DNA of 64,000 nt, taken from Cunninghamella blakesleeana (Eukaryota > Mucoromycota > Mucoromycetes > Mucorales > Cunninghamellaceae). Location of the stretch: positions 3,348,001-3,412,000 of the forward strand of contig JAFCIZ010000006.1 in assembly GCA_017871115.1 (NCBI GenBank). The letters run 5' to 3'. Shown one piece after another: positions 40,992-53,246 of this stretch. The stretch's first letter is position 1; each line of letters starts with the position of its first letter. Below the pieces are notes generated by a model. The model was given only the letters and a program-made list of their open reading frames with translations. It did no database searches and was not told the origin of the DNA. The translations under genes and the position numbers were made by a program.

Positions 40992-41825
40992 ATGTCTTCA
41001 TATAAAGAACATATATTAAATTTAAATTATTGCTTGTATAGCCAATTAGGAGCAAATACCTTGGCTAGAGATGACAGTTTATTAATTTTAAACCCTCGTA
41101 ACCCGATTCATCAACAATCAAACATATGTTGCCGTTTAAGATTTCAAACAAAAGATGAACAGGCCTTTCAAGATTTTTTATTAGCTACCAAATCTTATTT
41201 TAAGCAACTTGGATTGATACCAAGATATTTTGTAGACGAATTAGCTACTCCTTCTTTAAATATATTAGCAGGTTGGTTTGAAAAATATGGTCACACCAAG
41301 GTTGAAATAGACACTGATATTATTATGGCCTGTACTTTAGGTGAATATGAAGATGCAATAAAAGAAGAAAAAGAAAAAGACGATAAAAATAAAATAAAAA
41401 TTAAAAAGGCAACCTTAAACCATGTTGATGCGTTGGCACAAACAATAAGCGCTTCATTTGGGTATGGTGATGATATAGAATGGTTAAAAAAGAAACTTAC
41501 TACACAAATTATGGATCACCAAACTTTTGTTTATATTCTACAAAATGAAAATGATGGAAAAATTATTAGTACAGCTATTATTAATTGTCCAGATTGCTAC
41601 CCAAATTTCATACATATCAATGTTTGTGCAACTCACCCTGATTATCAAAAAAAAGGTTTTGGTAAATTATGTCTTCAACAAGCTTTACCTTTACACTTAA
41701 CGTCCTCTGATCATATTGCTTACTTAGAGGTGTATGATGATATTTCTCATGCACAAAGGATGTATAATAAAATTGGATTCCAATCTAAAGGCACTTTAAA
41801 TAGTTTTAGTATTACACTCTCTTAA
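40992..41825 (+). CDS. GNAT family N-acetyltransferase
   Basis: This is a single-exon 277-aa protein. The C-terminal half (about residue 135-275) is a GNAT fold, with the acetyl-CoA binding motif VCATHPDYQKKGFGKL (Q219-x2-G222-x-G224) and a final YNKIGFQSKG strand typical of the family. The N-terminal half (residues 1-130) is conserved-looking but I do not recognise it. It should transfer an acetyl group from acetyl-CoA to an amine; the substrate cannot be told. The ATG at 40992 is the first in frame and lies 30 bp after the T/A palindrome. Confidence 0.85.
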   Translation: MSSYKEHILNLNYCLYSQLGANTLARDDSLLILNPRNPIHQQSNICCRLRFQTKDEQAFQDFLLATKSYFKQLGLIPRYFVDELATPSLNILAGWFEKYGHTKVEIDTDIIMACTLGEYEDAIKEEKEKDDKNKIKIKKATLNHVDALAQTISASFGYGDDIEWLKKKLTTQIMDHQTFVYILQNENDGKIISTAIINCPDCYPNFIHINVCATHPDYQKKGFGKLCLQQALPLHLTSSDHIAYLEVYDDISHAQRMYNKIGFQSKGTLNSFSITLS

Positions 41826-42023
41826 TTTTTCTATCGGATAAATTAAATAAATTCTTTTTTCTTCTAAATATAAGTATGTATAAATATATACATATATAGT
41901 ATATATAATTTTTGTTTATAATTAATTATTGTTTTCCATAGATCTTAGATCGAAAATTTCATTTCTGTTTTTTCATTATTCTATCTTTATGATTTTACTT
42001 AATTTTTTAATGTAGAATAATTA

Positions 42024-42072
42024 TTCCGGCGAAAAGGCGCGGAGCTCGGACAAACCTGTCATTAGCGGAAAG
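42024..42072. promoter_or_regulatory. GC-rich CGG-containing island before MFS gene
   Basis: In a strongly A/T-rich gap, about 50 bp contain four CGG triplets (within CCGGCG, GCGGAG, CTCGGAC and AGCGGAAA). CGG triplets are the core of Zn2Cys6 regulator sites in fungi, and many drug transporters are controlled that way. It lies about 200 bp before the transporter start. This is inference from sequence only. Confidence 0.35.
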
Positions 42073-42157
42073 AGATTGTACCTTAATAAAGTTTCAGATA
42101 ATAACGTTATTTTTGTGTCATTTGTAAATATTTTACGAATTAAACTTTTTTTAATCT

Positions 42158-42167
<10 letters not shown>

Positions 42168-42224
<57 letters not shown>
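42168..42224. repeat. 57-bp poly-T tract
   Basis: A pure T run lies 40 bp before the transporter ATG. Such tracts can exclude nucleosomes; the exact length may be affected by sequencing. Confidence 0.8.
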
Positions 42225-42229
<5 letters not shown>

Positions 42230-42263
42230 GAGTTTACTTTATTTTATTATATCTATATTATAA

Positions 42264-43903
42264 ATGATGGATTCAAAAATACAGCGGATAAAAAAAGGAA
42301 TAAAGTCAAGATTATTACTACAGCCTGCTGTAGAAGAAGATCCACGGTTATTATCTGATAGAACCAAAAACAAAATTATTATTATTTTAGCATTATGTGC
42401 TTGTACGCCTGGCTTTTCATCAACGATATACTTCCCGTAAATAAATATCATTCATTTATTCATTTATAAAATGTATGTATTAGTTAATTAAAATGATACT
42501 CAGCAATTATTATACTTTTTTTTATTTTTATTTTTACTAGGGGCTTACCATTAATCACTTCTGATTTAAACGCACCGCCAATTGCAACTACATTAACAGC
42601 AGCCCTCTTTGTACTTTTTATGGGCCTTGCTCCTGTACTTTGGGCGTCAATATCAGATCATTATCACATGCGTCGTTATTTATCGATTATATCGATGCTA
42701 ATATTTAGTATTGCTTCACTTGGATCTGCAGTAATAACAAACATTTGGGGATTAGTAGTACTACGATGTATTCAATCGGTTGGATCCTCTTGTGGACAAA
42801 GTGTTGGAGCTGGAGTTATTGCTGATTGTTATCCAATCGAAAAACGAGGTGTTGCCTTTAGCAAGTTCTTTTTTGGGGTTTTCTTTGGACCTTTGTTGGG
42901 GCCGATTATCGGAGGTGTCCTTATTATGTCAAAAGAAAGTTGGAGAGCCACATTTTGGTTTTGTCTTGCCTTTGGTTTATGTATTACTTTAATTGTCTTT
43001 TTTTTTTTACCAGAGACTTATAGAATTGATGATAAATTCGATAAAGTATTACCAATTAGTAAAAATATAACAACGGAAGAAAAAGTTAGTAATCATCATC
43101 ACCGTCAGCCATCTATATCACCTTCGATGGATGATGAAAATACAGTGGTACCTATTCAACAACAAAAATTACCACAAGAAGAAGAGAATAATAAAATAGT
43201 AGTTTCTAATTCTACAAAACTAAAAAAGCCTCGTATGAATCCATTTGCTTCCTTCTTACTATTAAGGCACCCGTTTATTTTTCTTGCTTCCTTTGTTGGT
43301 GCCGTTGCATTTGCTAGTATGTTTGCAGTAGAAACTATTATACCTGGACTCTATGAAGAAAACTATCAATTTAGTTCTTGGCAAACTGGATTATCTTATT
43401 TAGGTGCAGGAATTGGGAATTTAATTGGATCTACTGTTGGTGGTAAATTATCCGATAGATTAATGATGCGTAGTAGAAAGTTAAGAGGGCGACCTATGGT
43501 TGAAGACCGATTAACTTTGAATTTATGGCCATGTACTTTAATTATAATGCCGTTTGGCCTATTATTATTCGGATGGATGGTAGAGTACAAACGGTCCGTA
43601 TGGGCTGGTATAATTGGTTTTGGTTTTGTTACATTTGGTATGAGTCAAGTCGTATCCGCTACTTCAGCTTATCTTGTAGATGCCATGCCTGGAAAAGGTG
43701 CTTCAGCCACAGCTGCTGCCAATTTAATCCGTATGATTCTTGCTTGTGTCTTAACCTTGGTATCGAATCAAATGGTTGCCACTCTTGGCCCTGGTTATAC
43801 TAGTGTTTTATTAGCTGGTTTATCTTGGCTAGCAACTATTTGTCTCTTAATATTAAAAATTTATGGTGAACAGTTGCGTCATTGGAGTGGTTTTAAAAAT
43901 TAA
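42264..43903 (+). CDS. MFS transporter, DHA1 drug:H+ antiporter type
   Basis: Two exons (42264-42436 and 42541-43903) give 511 aa. The protein has the expected pattern of about 12 membrane helices. The loop between helices 2 and 3 carries a motif-A-like DHYHMRRYL, and helix 5 carries the antiporter motif GVFFGPLLGPIIGG. A hydrophilic central loop of about 70 residues rich in His, Ser, Pro and Gln separates the two halves. It most resembles the fungal Qdr/Flr branch that exports drugs or organic compounds from the plasma membrane in exchange for protons. Two ATGs lie in tandem at 42264 and 42267. The substrate is unknown. Confidence 0.88.
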
Positions 43904-44131
43904 AAGAAAAAAAGGAAAAAAATTCACATTATTATATATCCTGCATTGTAAGTTTGTTTTATATCTTTAATACATTCTATTTTTGTTTACTCCATTTTAG
44001 TTTTAATTCGTAATTTAATAAATCTCATTATAAAATATTTCAAATAAAAAAAAAAATAGTGTAACCTTCATTGATTCTAAAAATCTAGCTCAGTTATTTT
44101 TTTTTTTTTTTTGCTCTTCTTTTTTTTATTT

Positions 44132-46447
44132 ATGGATAAATTTGATAAGAGAAAACTTGAAAGGGATGAGGATGATTGGGAAAAAGCAGTAGATAATAAT
44201 ATAAAGTATATAATAATAAAACAAAAATAAAATAAATTGTTTCCTTTTTGAAACATATATTTTATTTCTTTATTATTTATACAGTTATTATTTATTTAAT
44301 CAATTTGAAAATAGGCGTGAGCCACCTAATAAAGCGGCAATATATTCTTCGTTACTCGAGCAACAAAATGAAAATCTAAAGTAAATCTTTTTTTTATATA
44401 CTGTTATTATTTTAAAGACTATAGTTGACCATTTAAATCCCATTTTTTACAGTCAAACTTATATTAATTTAGAATCTGTGATAATTTCACTTGAATCCTC
44501 GTTGAAAAATATAGATGTTATTATTTTAAAATTAAACAAAACACTTGCTGAGGCTATACTCGAAGTAAGTTGAATATCGATATATATATATATATCTGCG
44601 TAAATAAGAGAGTATTTTTTTTAACCAAGTTGTTATTAACACTTATAGTGTGATCAAAAATTCTTGGAAGTTTTAGAAGAGATGGAACAACTTTTTACCA
44701 TAAAACAAAAAGGTAATAAATTTTAAAGGTAGATAAAAAATACACATCAATAATCAGTACAAAATTGGCATTTGTTGATTTCTCTCTCTCTTTTTTTTTT
44801 TTTTTTTAAAAAAAAAAAATAGGTTGTTATGGTCATTTACATACAAATAAAATAGAGATAAAATCTTTATTAATGCAGTCTCAAAACTTATCAGATCAAT
44901 TACAACCGTTTTTATATATGAATGAAAATTTTCGAACGCTCATTGAGGTAAAATATTTATTATCATCAAAATTGACAAAAAATAAAAATAAAAAAAGAAA
45001 TTAACCTAGTTATTTTTAACATTAAATAGGAATATAATAAAAATAGTGAAAATAAAATACAGTGTAAATATGAAGTAGATGAATTAATTAAAAGGTTTGC
45101 ATGAATAAATATTGAAATATATACACAAGTAAATTAAAAAAGCAATGTAAATTTAATCTGATATTTTTATATAGTTATAGTGAATTAGAATCACGATATA
45201 TTAATGCAAAACTTACAATATACGGTAATAAGGAATATTGTAATGTAATAGAAAAGAATATCAAGAAAATGAACGGTTTACCACAGATTACATCGATATT
45301 AAACTCCACAACAAAAACATATGAGGACAAAATCTTTCAACTTTTGCAAGACAAAGCATCCGTATTATCCGATATTAAACCAATAAATGATGAATTTGCT
45401 TATACAAATATAAAATTTCAGCTAATGAAAAATGAACAAGGTATAAAGCAGCAGCTGTTTAATGATTATATAGATAATATGGAAGATGTAATTGACAGTT
45501 CATTAAGGCAAAGAACAACCCAACAGCTACTATTAGATAGCTATGAAGCTGAAAGAAAGTTATATACAGATTACAAAATCAACTTGCAAATTTGTATAAG
45601 TGGTATAGAAAATGAAGAAAAGAATACATCAACTCCTCTTTTTAAAAAAAATAAAGACCATGATGCATCTAAAAATGAAATATATACAACTATATTACAA
45701 ATAAACAAATTATCAAAATCTAATGGTATAAATAAAAGAAAAAAAATTATCTACTGTATCTATATATGTGTGTACATTAAATATTTTTTTATTTTTATCT
45801 ATTTTTAATAGTACAACTTGATTCTATACTAATAGCCGTTACAGATATGATGAATTACGAAAAAAAATGGAAAAAGCAATGGTCCGATGATATAAATGCC
45901 ACTTTGGAAGTCATTCATATATTGTAAATATCATTAAAACCGAGCAACAATTGATATTATATAACATACTAATATATAATTTATTATTATTATTGTTATA
46001 ATAGAGAACAATCAAAAGCGAATTTATCACAAATGTTGTATGGTGAATCAATTACATTTACAAATCAATTAAAAATTAAACCAAAGGTAATATATATATA
46101 TATATATGAATTTATATTATGACGTCTAATATTGTGATATTTTTTAATATCTTTTATATGCTTAGTTATATAATGAATTACAAATTGTATTTGAGAAAAG
46201 AATTGAAGATTTTACAGAAGCATTGAATAGTTTGATTCTAGAGGTAATATCGTATTTATTATAACTATGATTATGATTATAATTAAAGTGAAAGTACGTA
46301 GTAATAATTATTTTATTTATTTAGCATAAGAAGATGGATACGTTATATAAAGAAAGGTGCCAATTGATAAATTTGTTTTTTACAAATCCATTTAAATTTG
46401 AATTAAGAATGGAAGATTATTTGGATTCATTTAACAACAATAAATAA
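44132..46447 (+). CDS. Intron-rich helical protein of unknown function
   Basis: Eleven exons with consistent phases join into 493 aa: 44132-44205, 44285-44380, 44453-44564, 44649-44712, 44823-44947, 45030-45094, 45175-45725, 45812-45923, 46005-46086, 46166-46243, 46325-46447. It is highly charged and Lys/Glu/Asn/Gln-rich, with long predicted helical stretches (for example VLEEMEQLFTIKQK and LQIVFEKRIEDFTEALNSLILE), and has no membrane segment or known catalytic motif. This composition suits a structural or scaffold protein, such as one of the cytoskeleton or kinetochore, but I cannot name a family. Most introns are 50-100 bp, and one acceptor is preceded by a T18A11 palindrome. Confidence 0.72.
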
Positions 46448-46618
46448 TATTAATTGTAAAAATCAAGGTTTATATCCCCTTAATATATAAATATCTAAAT
46501 ATGGGATAGTCTTATTATTAAGTAATGTATTTAAATATCATTTTCTTTTTCTTTTTTCTTTCCTTCCTTTTTCTCCTTTCACTTTTCTTTCCTTGAATAT
46601 TTGATACGCCTTTTTACC

Positions 46619-46763
46619 ATGCATATACTGGTGGTAACTATAACTTTCTTTATAATACTACCTGTCCTTATTGCTGCAAATTATCAAAGTAAATTATGGC
46701 CTATTCCGCAATCTGTTGAATGGGGTTCTTATAATCTTGAATTAGATGTAAATAAATAAATAG

Positions 46764-46799
<36 letters not shown>

Positions 46800-46862
46800 T
46801 GTATATAACAATATAATATAATATCATATAAACTGCAGTCTTTTTAATGTTTACTCTTTCGC

Positions 46863-46910
<48 letters not shown>

Positions 46911-49037
46911 ATTCTATCTTTTTTCCCTTTTATATAGTCAAAATTTTCCATAGTTGGACCAAACCAACCTATTATCACAAAAGCTATTCAACGCTATTTA
47001 AATATTATTTTAAAGGAACGTTGGCAACCTGTACGTAAAAAATGCATTTTTAAAAAAGAATAAGAAAAATAGGAGATGATTAGCGTAAAAAATATAAGGA
47101 AAAAAATAGCTTGGTTTTTTACTATTAACATAAGTCCAATTATTTCTATTATTATTTAAATATATACATGCATATTTAGGTACAATTTCCTTTTAGGGAA
47201 AAAGCATCGAAACAACAGCACAAGCACAAACTCAAATCACTTATTATTCAAGTTGATGATGAAAAAAAGAATATTGACTTTGATGTAGATGAATCATATT
47301 CTTTATCTATTCCATTACATGCTAACGCACACTTAAAATCAAAAACAGTATGGGGCGCTTTAAGAGGTTTAGAAACATTTTCTCAATTAATTCAACAAAA
47401 GGTTCATCATGATATTGACTATGAAAACCAACATCTGTCTTTGCGTGATCTTGTAATTCCTAAAGTTCCAATTTATATTGATGATTCCCCTGCATATCCC
47501 CATCGTGGCTTAATGTTAGATACTGCAAGAAATTATTTCCCAGTGAAAGATATACTTCGCACACTAGATGCTATGGCCTATAACAAGATGAATGTAAAAT
47601 TTTGATATTTATATACAAATTATGATCAGTATTAATATATAAACATTTTTTTTAAATATATATATATATAGGTATTTCATTGGCATATAACCGATTCTCA
47701 AAGTTTTCCAATTGAATTAGATAGTATACCAGAATTAGCTAAAAAAGGTGCTTATAAATTCCAAGGCAAACGTTTGGTTTATACTAAAGAAAATATTAAA
47801 CACATTATAAAATATGCTCATGAAAGAGGCATCCGCGTAATTCCTGAAATTGATATGCCTGGTCATACTGGTTCATTTGCACCAGCTTTTAAAGATATTG
47901 TGTAAGTATATCATATATAACCGTTTACTTCTTTTGGTTTAATTTACGTGAATCCTTTAATTTTTAAATTTTTATAATTTTTATTTTTTAATAGTACTTG
48001 TTATGGTAAGTATTACTTAGATCCTTCAAATAGCTGGGACAAGAGGTTGGCTGCAGAACCTGGGACAGGACAATTAAATCCTGTGAAATCTAAAACTTAT
48101 AAAGTTATAAAGCAAGTCATTGATGAAATTAATGAATTGTTTCCCGATAGTCATTATCATGGAGGTGGAGATGAACCAGTTTACAACTGTTGGGATCAAG
48201 ATGATACTATTAAAAATTATATGAAAAAAGAAAACAAGACACATGATGATCTTCTATATCAATTCCTAAGCAAAGAATTAGACATTATAAAAGATAATTC
48301 AAAACAAACGATACTATGGGAAGACGCTGTTACAAATAACGATTTACCTCTTCCTAAAGATGTTATTCTTCAAGTTTGGACAAACCCTGTTCAATCAGCA
48401 ATTAAAAAAGGGTATAAGGTGGTTGCCTCTAATTCTAATTTTTGGTATTTAGATTGTGGTCATGGCGGTTGGGGAGGAAATGATACTTCCTACAATGAGC
48501 AACTGCGCCCAGAAATACCTGATGAAGTACAACAAGTTTTAGAAAAATATAACATCGCCGATAATTATAATCCATTAAATTGGGGTGGTCCTGGTGGCGA
48601 TTGGTGCAGGTAAATATATATACTCTTATTGTATATAAATATTGACCTATTTATACTAATTCTTATTTTCATAATATATATATATTAGCCCTTTTAAAAC
48701 GTGGCAAAGAGTTTATAGTTATGATTTAACATTCAATTTAACTAAAGAAGAATCGAAATCGGTTCTAGGTGGTGAAGTTGCATTATGGTCAGAACAAACA
48801 GATAGTACTTCTTTAGATGTTAGACTTTGGCCACGTACGGCAGCAGCGGCAGAAGTGTTATGGTCTGGAAAGGAAAATAATAAACAAAGGGACCTTGGTA
48901 ATGCCATGGATAGAATGTTTGATTGGAGATATCGACTCGTCCATCGAGGTATTGGAGCAGAAGCACTTCAGCCATTATGGTGTGGTCAAAATCCACACCT
49001 TTGTGACGCAACATATCCAGCTGTTTTTCTTCATTAA
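46619..49037 (+). CDS. Beta-N-acetylhexosaminidase, GH20
   Basis: Six exons (46619-46747, 46938-47030, 47180-47593, 47672-47901, 47995-48609, 48689-49037) give 609 aa. An N-terminal hydrophobic signal peptide (residues 1-20, ending LIAA) sends it to the secretory path. An N-terminal alpha/beta domain is followed by the GH20 barrel, starting near HRGLMLDTARN. The catalytic pair is D348-E349 in HGGGDEPVYNCW. WHITDSQSFP and EIDMPGHTGS are further family motifs. It removes terminal N-acetylglucosamine from chitin oligomers or glycans by substrate-assisted catalysis, outside the cell or in the vacuole. The end contains PLWCGQNPHLCD, a usual GH20 tail. Confidence 0.94.
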
Positions 49038-49224
49038 GTATTTAACGCATAATTTTTTTAAAATAAATACATAAAAATAAATAATCATTATATCCTGATA
49101 CAACATAATGGGTGTCTTATATTTGGAAATTGTTTTATTTTTATTGGTATAGTATTATAGTTGTTTTTAATTATCTACTACATAATTGTATTACTTCTTT
49201 TTATTTTCCTTTATCATAGAGGAT

Positions 49225-49440
49225 TTTTTCGGAATATCATCCATTGATTTATAGCAAAAAATTAAATAAATAAATCAGCTAAAAAGGCCTAAAGTTAAAA
49301 TAAGTAGAAATACGTAGTTTAGATATAAAATTGAACTTATATGATTTTTAAGATAAATAGAATATTTTTAGTTATTAAACAAAAAATTGATGAAGTTTAT
49401 AACAAAATTACTACAGGCAAATTGATAAAATAGTGATTAG
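49225..49440 (+). repeat. Diverged unit of the 301-bp repeat, left of transposon
   Basis: The order ATTGATTTATAGCAAAAAA, TACGTAGTTTAG, AAATTGATAAAATAGTGATTAG matches the units right of the transposon (54943 onward) in the same orientation. It is cut at 49440 by the transposon end. Confidence 0.75.
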
Positions 49441-49466
49441 CATCGGAAAACCAAAAATTTCTGAAA
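49441..49466 (+). repeat. Plavaka element: left terminal inverted repeat
   Basis: This 26-bp repeat starts CATCGGAAAACC and is a perfect inverted copy of 54897-54922. Confidence 0.93.
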
Positions 49467-49844
49467 AAACCTGAAGGTTTCTGAAAAGAAAGAAAAATCT
49501 GAATTTGCCTTTTTAACCAATAAAAGATGTGTTAAATTTGAGTTAGTCTTTTTAACCCATATAAGATGTATGGAATCTTGATTAGCCTTAAATAACTTAT
49601 CCAAAATTAGTTTTCAAACTACTGAAATTATTCAGAATAAGTAAATTCTTGATAACTTAGATTTAGCTTGGTGTTTTTTACTTCCTATTTGACTTGAAAT
49701 ACATTATACAGCTAAATTATATAGTTGTAGCTTTTTAATAAAAAATAATAATATTACTTTTATTTACTCGAAGATATGATAATAAATTAAACAAACACTG
49801 ATTATTTATTTTATAAAATAAATTAGTTAATTTTTTTTTTCGAT

Positions 49845-52800
49845 TCAGTAAACTTCTTCTTCACCCTCTGTTTCATCGTCTTCATCGTCTTCATCGTAGT
49901 TTGCTTCTTCTTCACTACTATCGTCCTCTTCTTCACTACCAACATAATCATCATCATTTTCACTTTCTTCCACTATTTTATATTTCCATTTTACCAGTCG
50001 ATAAGAGGGTACAGTCAATAGTTGGTTGTCCATGGCTTCCATAAATGAGTAAACGTTAATATCATGATTAACTAGATAAAATTTGTATAAATCATTACCA
50101 AAACGAGAGGGAAAATCAGGGACCACAAATGCCAAATGCTTGATATCTTTGACAAAGCATATAAAGAGTGAATCGGATTTTTTTAAGACTGTATAACCAG
50201 TTGGATGAATGTCATTGTGTTTAATCGATAATGAATCACCAATACAAATATCAAAAAATTCATTTTCAAATTCTAATGAAATTAATGCCAAAGCTTTACC
50301 GTATCGATGTCCATTAAAAGTAGTAAACTTTATATAATCGCACCTGTCTTTTCCATGAACCCTATTATTAGCGTATATAATTTCATTTGTTATATTTTCA
50401 TTATATTTATGTTTTATTTTCAATGTTTTGTACAATTTGAATTTTATTGTTGGTTGTGTATCAGTTGATATAAAATTACACCCATACAGATAATCTCCAA
50501 GAAATTTGTATATATTTTGAATTAAACCAGCTGAATTTTCAGATATATTACATTGGATTATAACATCATTCATAGACTTTGCTTCTTTTACAAATGATTG
50601 AAGAGAGTAATTTGCATTATCAGTTGGAGGCTCCATATCATGATCGCTTTCTTTATAATTATCTGCTATTACATCTTTGATTTCTATATAAGAAGCTGCT
50701 TGTTGTGCTGTTGCACTAGTATTCCAAAAATTAGTACGCCTTGCAGATTTTTTTACTTTGGTAGAATGCATGTGTTCAGAATGTTGTGTTGAATATCCCA
50801 TTAATGGACCTTTTTGCTGAATATCGTTAGTATATTTGTTAAGCATGTGAATTTTTGGTGATTTAAATGAGAGCTCGTCTTGAAAAATAGGTAAATAATT
50901 AAAAAACTGTTTTAAATAGTTATCAGCTTTGGTTAATAAGTTGTCTGTTGGAAAAGGAGAATTAACAATCCAATAAAAATTTAAAAAATACCTAATGCAT
51001 AATACAGCTTGTAATGGTAGTAGATCATAAATACAAGTCAATATAATGCTCATATGATTCTGAATTTCAGCATAGGTGAGATTGTTATAATGAGACAGCA
51101 TAAAGCCATTATCAAAACGTTTTAAATTCTTGAAATAAGGAATTCCTCTTACCCTGTAGTCTAGTTTTTTGGAATGCATCTTAATTCGTTTTTCTATTGC
51201 TGTTAATATGTATTTATATGCGCCACCTAGCTGGTGCAAGTCATCTACACACAGTGCTCCATATATGTCAAAATTCGGTATATTCCAAAAAACACTTTCA
51301 GAATTTTTGATCCCATATCTTTTTAAATATTCATTACTATCAGTTACTTTTTTTGATGCTTCCAATAGATTTTTCATATTGGTTGTTGTTTTTTTATGTT
51401 TTTCAAGTTCTTCTTTGCTGAAAAAATATTTAAAATTTATTGATGGTATAAAGCATCTTGGGCATCCATATTCCAAATTAACACCACCCGCACAAGCCAA
51501 TATACATTGTTCAGGAAAATCAGCCGAATAGCTAAATAAAGTTGGGTAGCATTGATATATTTTTCCAAAAGGACCTTTCATTTCGTATGCGCATCGTTTT
51601 GGTTTTATAAATGGCGAAAAAATAAGTGACATTGAGTATTGAAATATACATAATCGTACAGCTGATATCCACGCTTTATGCTTCTTTTTTTTTAAAATTT
51701 ATTATAGGTAGAAATGCTAGCACAAGATTGGCATTATATTTTGACTTGTTTCTAAGATGTTTTGGAATATTACCAAGTGTAATATAAATAGGCCATAATT
51801 TATGTTTGTTATTACCAGATACGATAGTTTGATCTGATGAAAGCATCAACATTAAAAGTAGTGCACCTGGATGATTTTTAGTAATACCCATGTGCTGTTC
51901 ATACCAGTATTTTGAGGTGAATGTATCACTGTACACTTTTTCATTATTCAAGGTTGCGACTTCAGGACCCATTTTCATAAAAGGCCATAATGGTTTAGAT
52001 CCAAATAAATTTTCGCAAGCGTCTTTAATATTTCTATGAACTAAGATTATTTCATCACACTCTACTGCCTCATAAAATTCTTCTTTAGATACTGGAAAAT
52101 TTGGAATATCATTTACATCAATGGAATACGAACTAAATGGCTAATAAATAGGTTTTAGATACATATCTTTTTATTTTATTTTATATATATAGCGGGAGAA
52201 AAAGAAAGAGAAAGAGAAAGAGAAAGAGAAAGAGAAAGAAAAAACTTACCAAATGTAATTCATTTGAATCATCTTTGATGACTTTTTTGAGTTTGTTAAG
52301 AGTTTTAGGTACACTTTCATTACTTTTTAACAAGGGTACTAGGCTAAAATAAAACATTATAATTAAATTATAATTATTTAGCTGCTATAAAAAATATGAT
52401 AAGATAAATATATAGTTTACTTACTTTTTATATTGATCTTGAGATATATTATATTTAAAAGCGTAATCAGCAACTTTTTTTATGTAAGGTGATAAAGTAG
52501 AATGACTTTCATCATTTCCCTTGCAATCACGGTAGTAATATTGATAATTTGATTCTATATAAAGTATAAAATAATATATGTAAAAGTTAAATATATAAAT
52601 TTAAATTGAATATATATATATATCAATATATAAATTTAAATTACCATATTGTATGTCCATTTCTATATCATTTGATTGAGCGCTCACGTTATAACCCATA
52701 TCCATTTCAAGATCACTAGTCTGAGGAGTGATATTTCGAAATGGTTTATTACCCTATGATATATAAATAAATAGATATAATTAATGTTAGTTTGTGTATT

Positions 52801-52964
52801 GTAAGTACAGTTATATTTTAATTTCATTACTATTTTTTTACATTAGTATAATTCGTATTTGGTAAATACTGTTCTTCATGAATTCTCATAACATGCTTTT
52901 CAAAATTGGAAAGTTTTGAAAAAGATCTATTGCAATCTTTAAAAGGGCAAATAATAGAATTCAT
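49845..52964 (-). pseudogene. Plavaka-like transposase, broken by one frameshift
   Basis: Exons 52964-52842, 52753-52645, 52554-52425, 52343-52250 and 52140 onward agree in phase. The N-terminus is a C2H2 zinc finger (CPFKDC, then HVMRIH). The core has Plavaka hallmarks: LWPIYITLGNIPKHLR, then the ECILACAGG-like segment with GCPRC, and a middle part with DIYGALCVDDLHQL. The C-terminus is a long Asp/Glu tail. Within the last exon the frame shifts at a run of nine A on the minus strand (51685-51693), and a stop follows at 51676. Downstream, 595 residues remain open in another frame. A single-base change would explain it, so this is either a young pseudogene or a sequencing error in a homopolymer. 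The protein would cut and join the element ends. Confidence 0.85.
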
Positions 52965-53246
52965 AGTAATTTTTTTTTGCTTAAGAATATACAAGAAAAA
53001 CGCAAAGGGTAAGTATAAAAAAGAGAAGTAAAAAATTAAAAATGATTTCTTTTTTGGAAATTAAAAAAAATTACCGTTGTTAAGCAAAATTTCATTCTCA
53101 CAGTGTCTGATTGAGCCTGAATTTTAAGTGCTAAGAATTCGCATGAATTAAATAGTCTAATTATTATAGAAATTTCTTTTTTTTTTCTTTTTTCTTTTTC
53201 TTTTTATTTTAAAAATTCGTACAAATAATACATAAGCTCTGTTAAG
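52965..53246. promoter_or_regulatory. Shared promoter region of the two Plavaka genes
   Basis: The two genes diverge from this 282-bp gap, which contains a T/C-rich tract (53176-53205) and A/T-rich sequence. It must hold the promoters of both; no single element can be defined. Confidence 0.5.

Noticed and set aside
46847..47038. Tyr-rich ORF in an ATT repeat
   Set aside because: It is a microsatellite in intron 1 of the hexosaminidase gene running into exon 2 out of frame.
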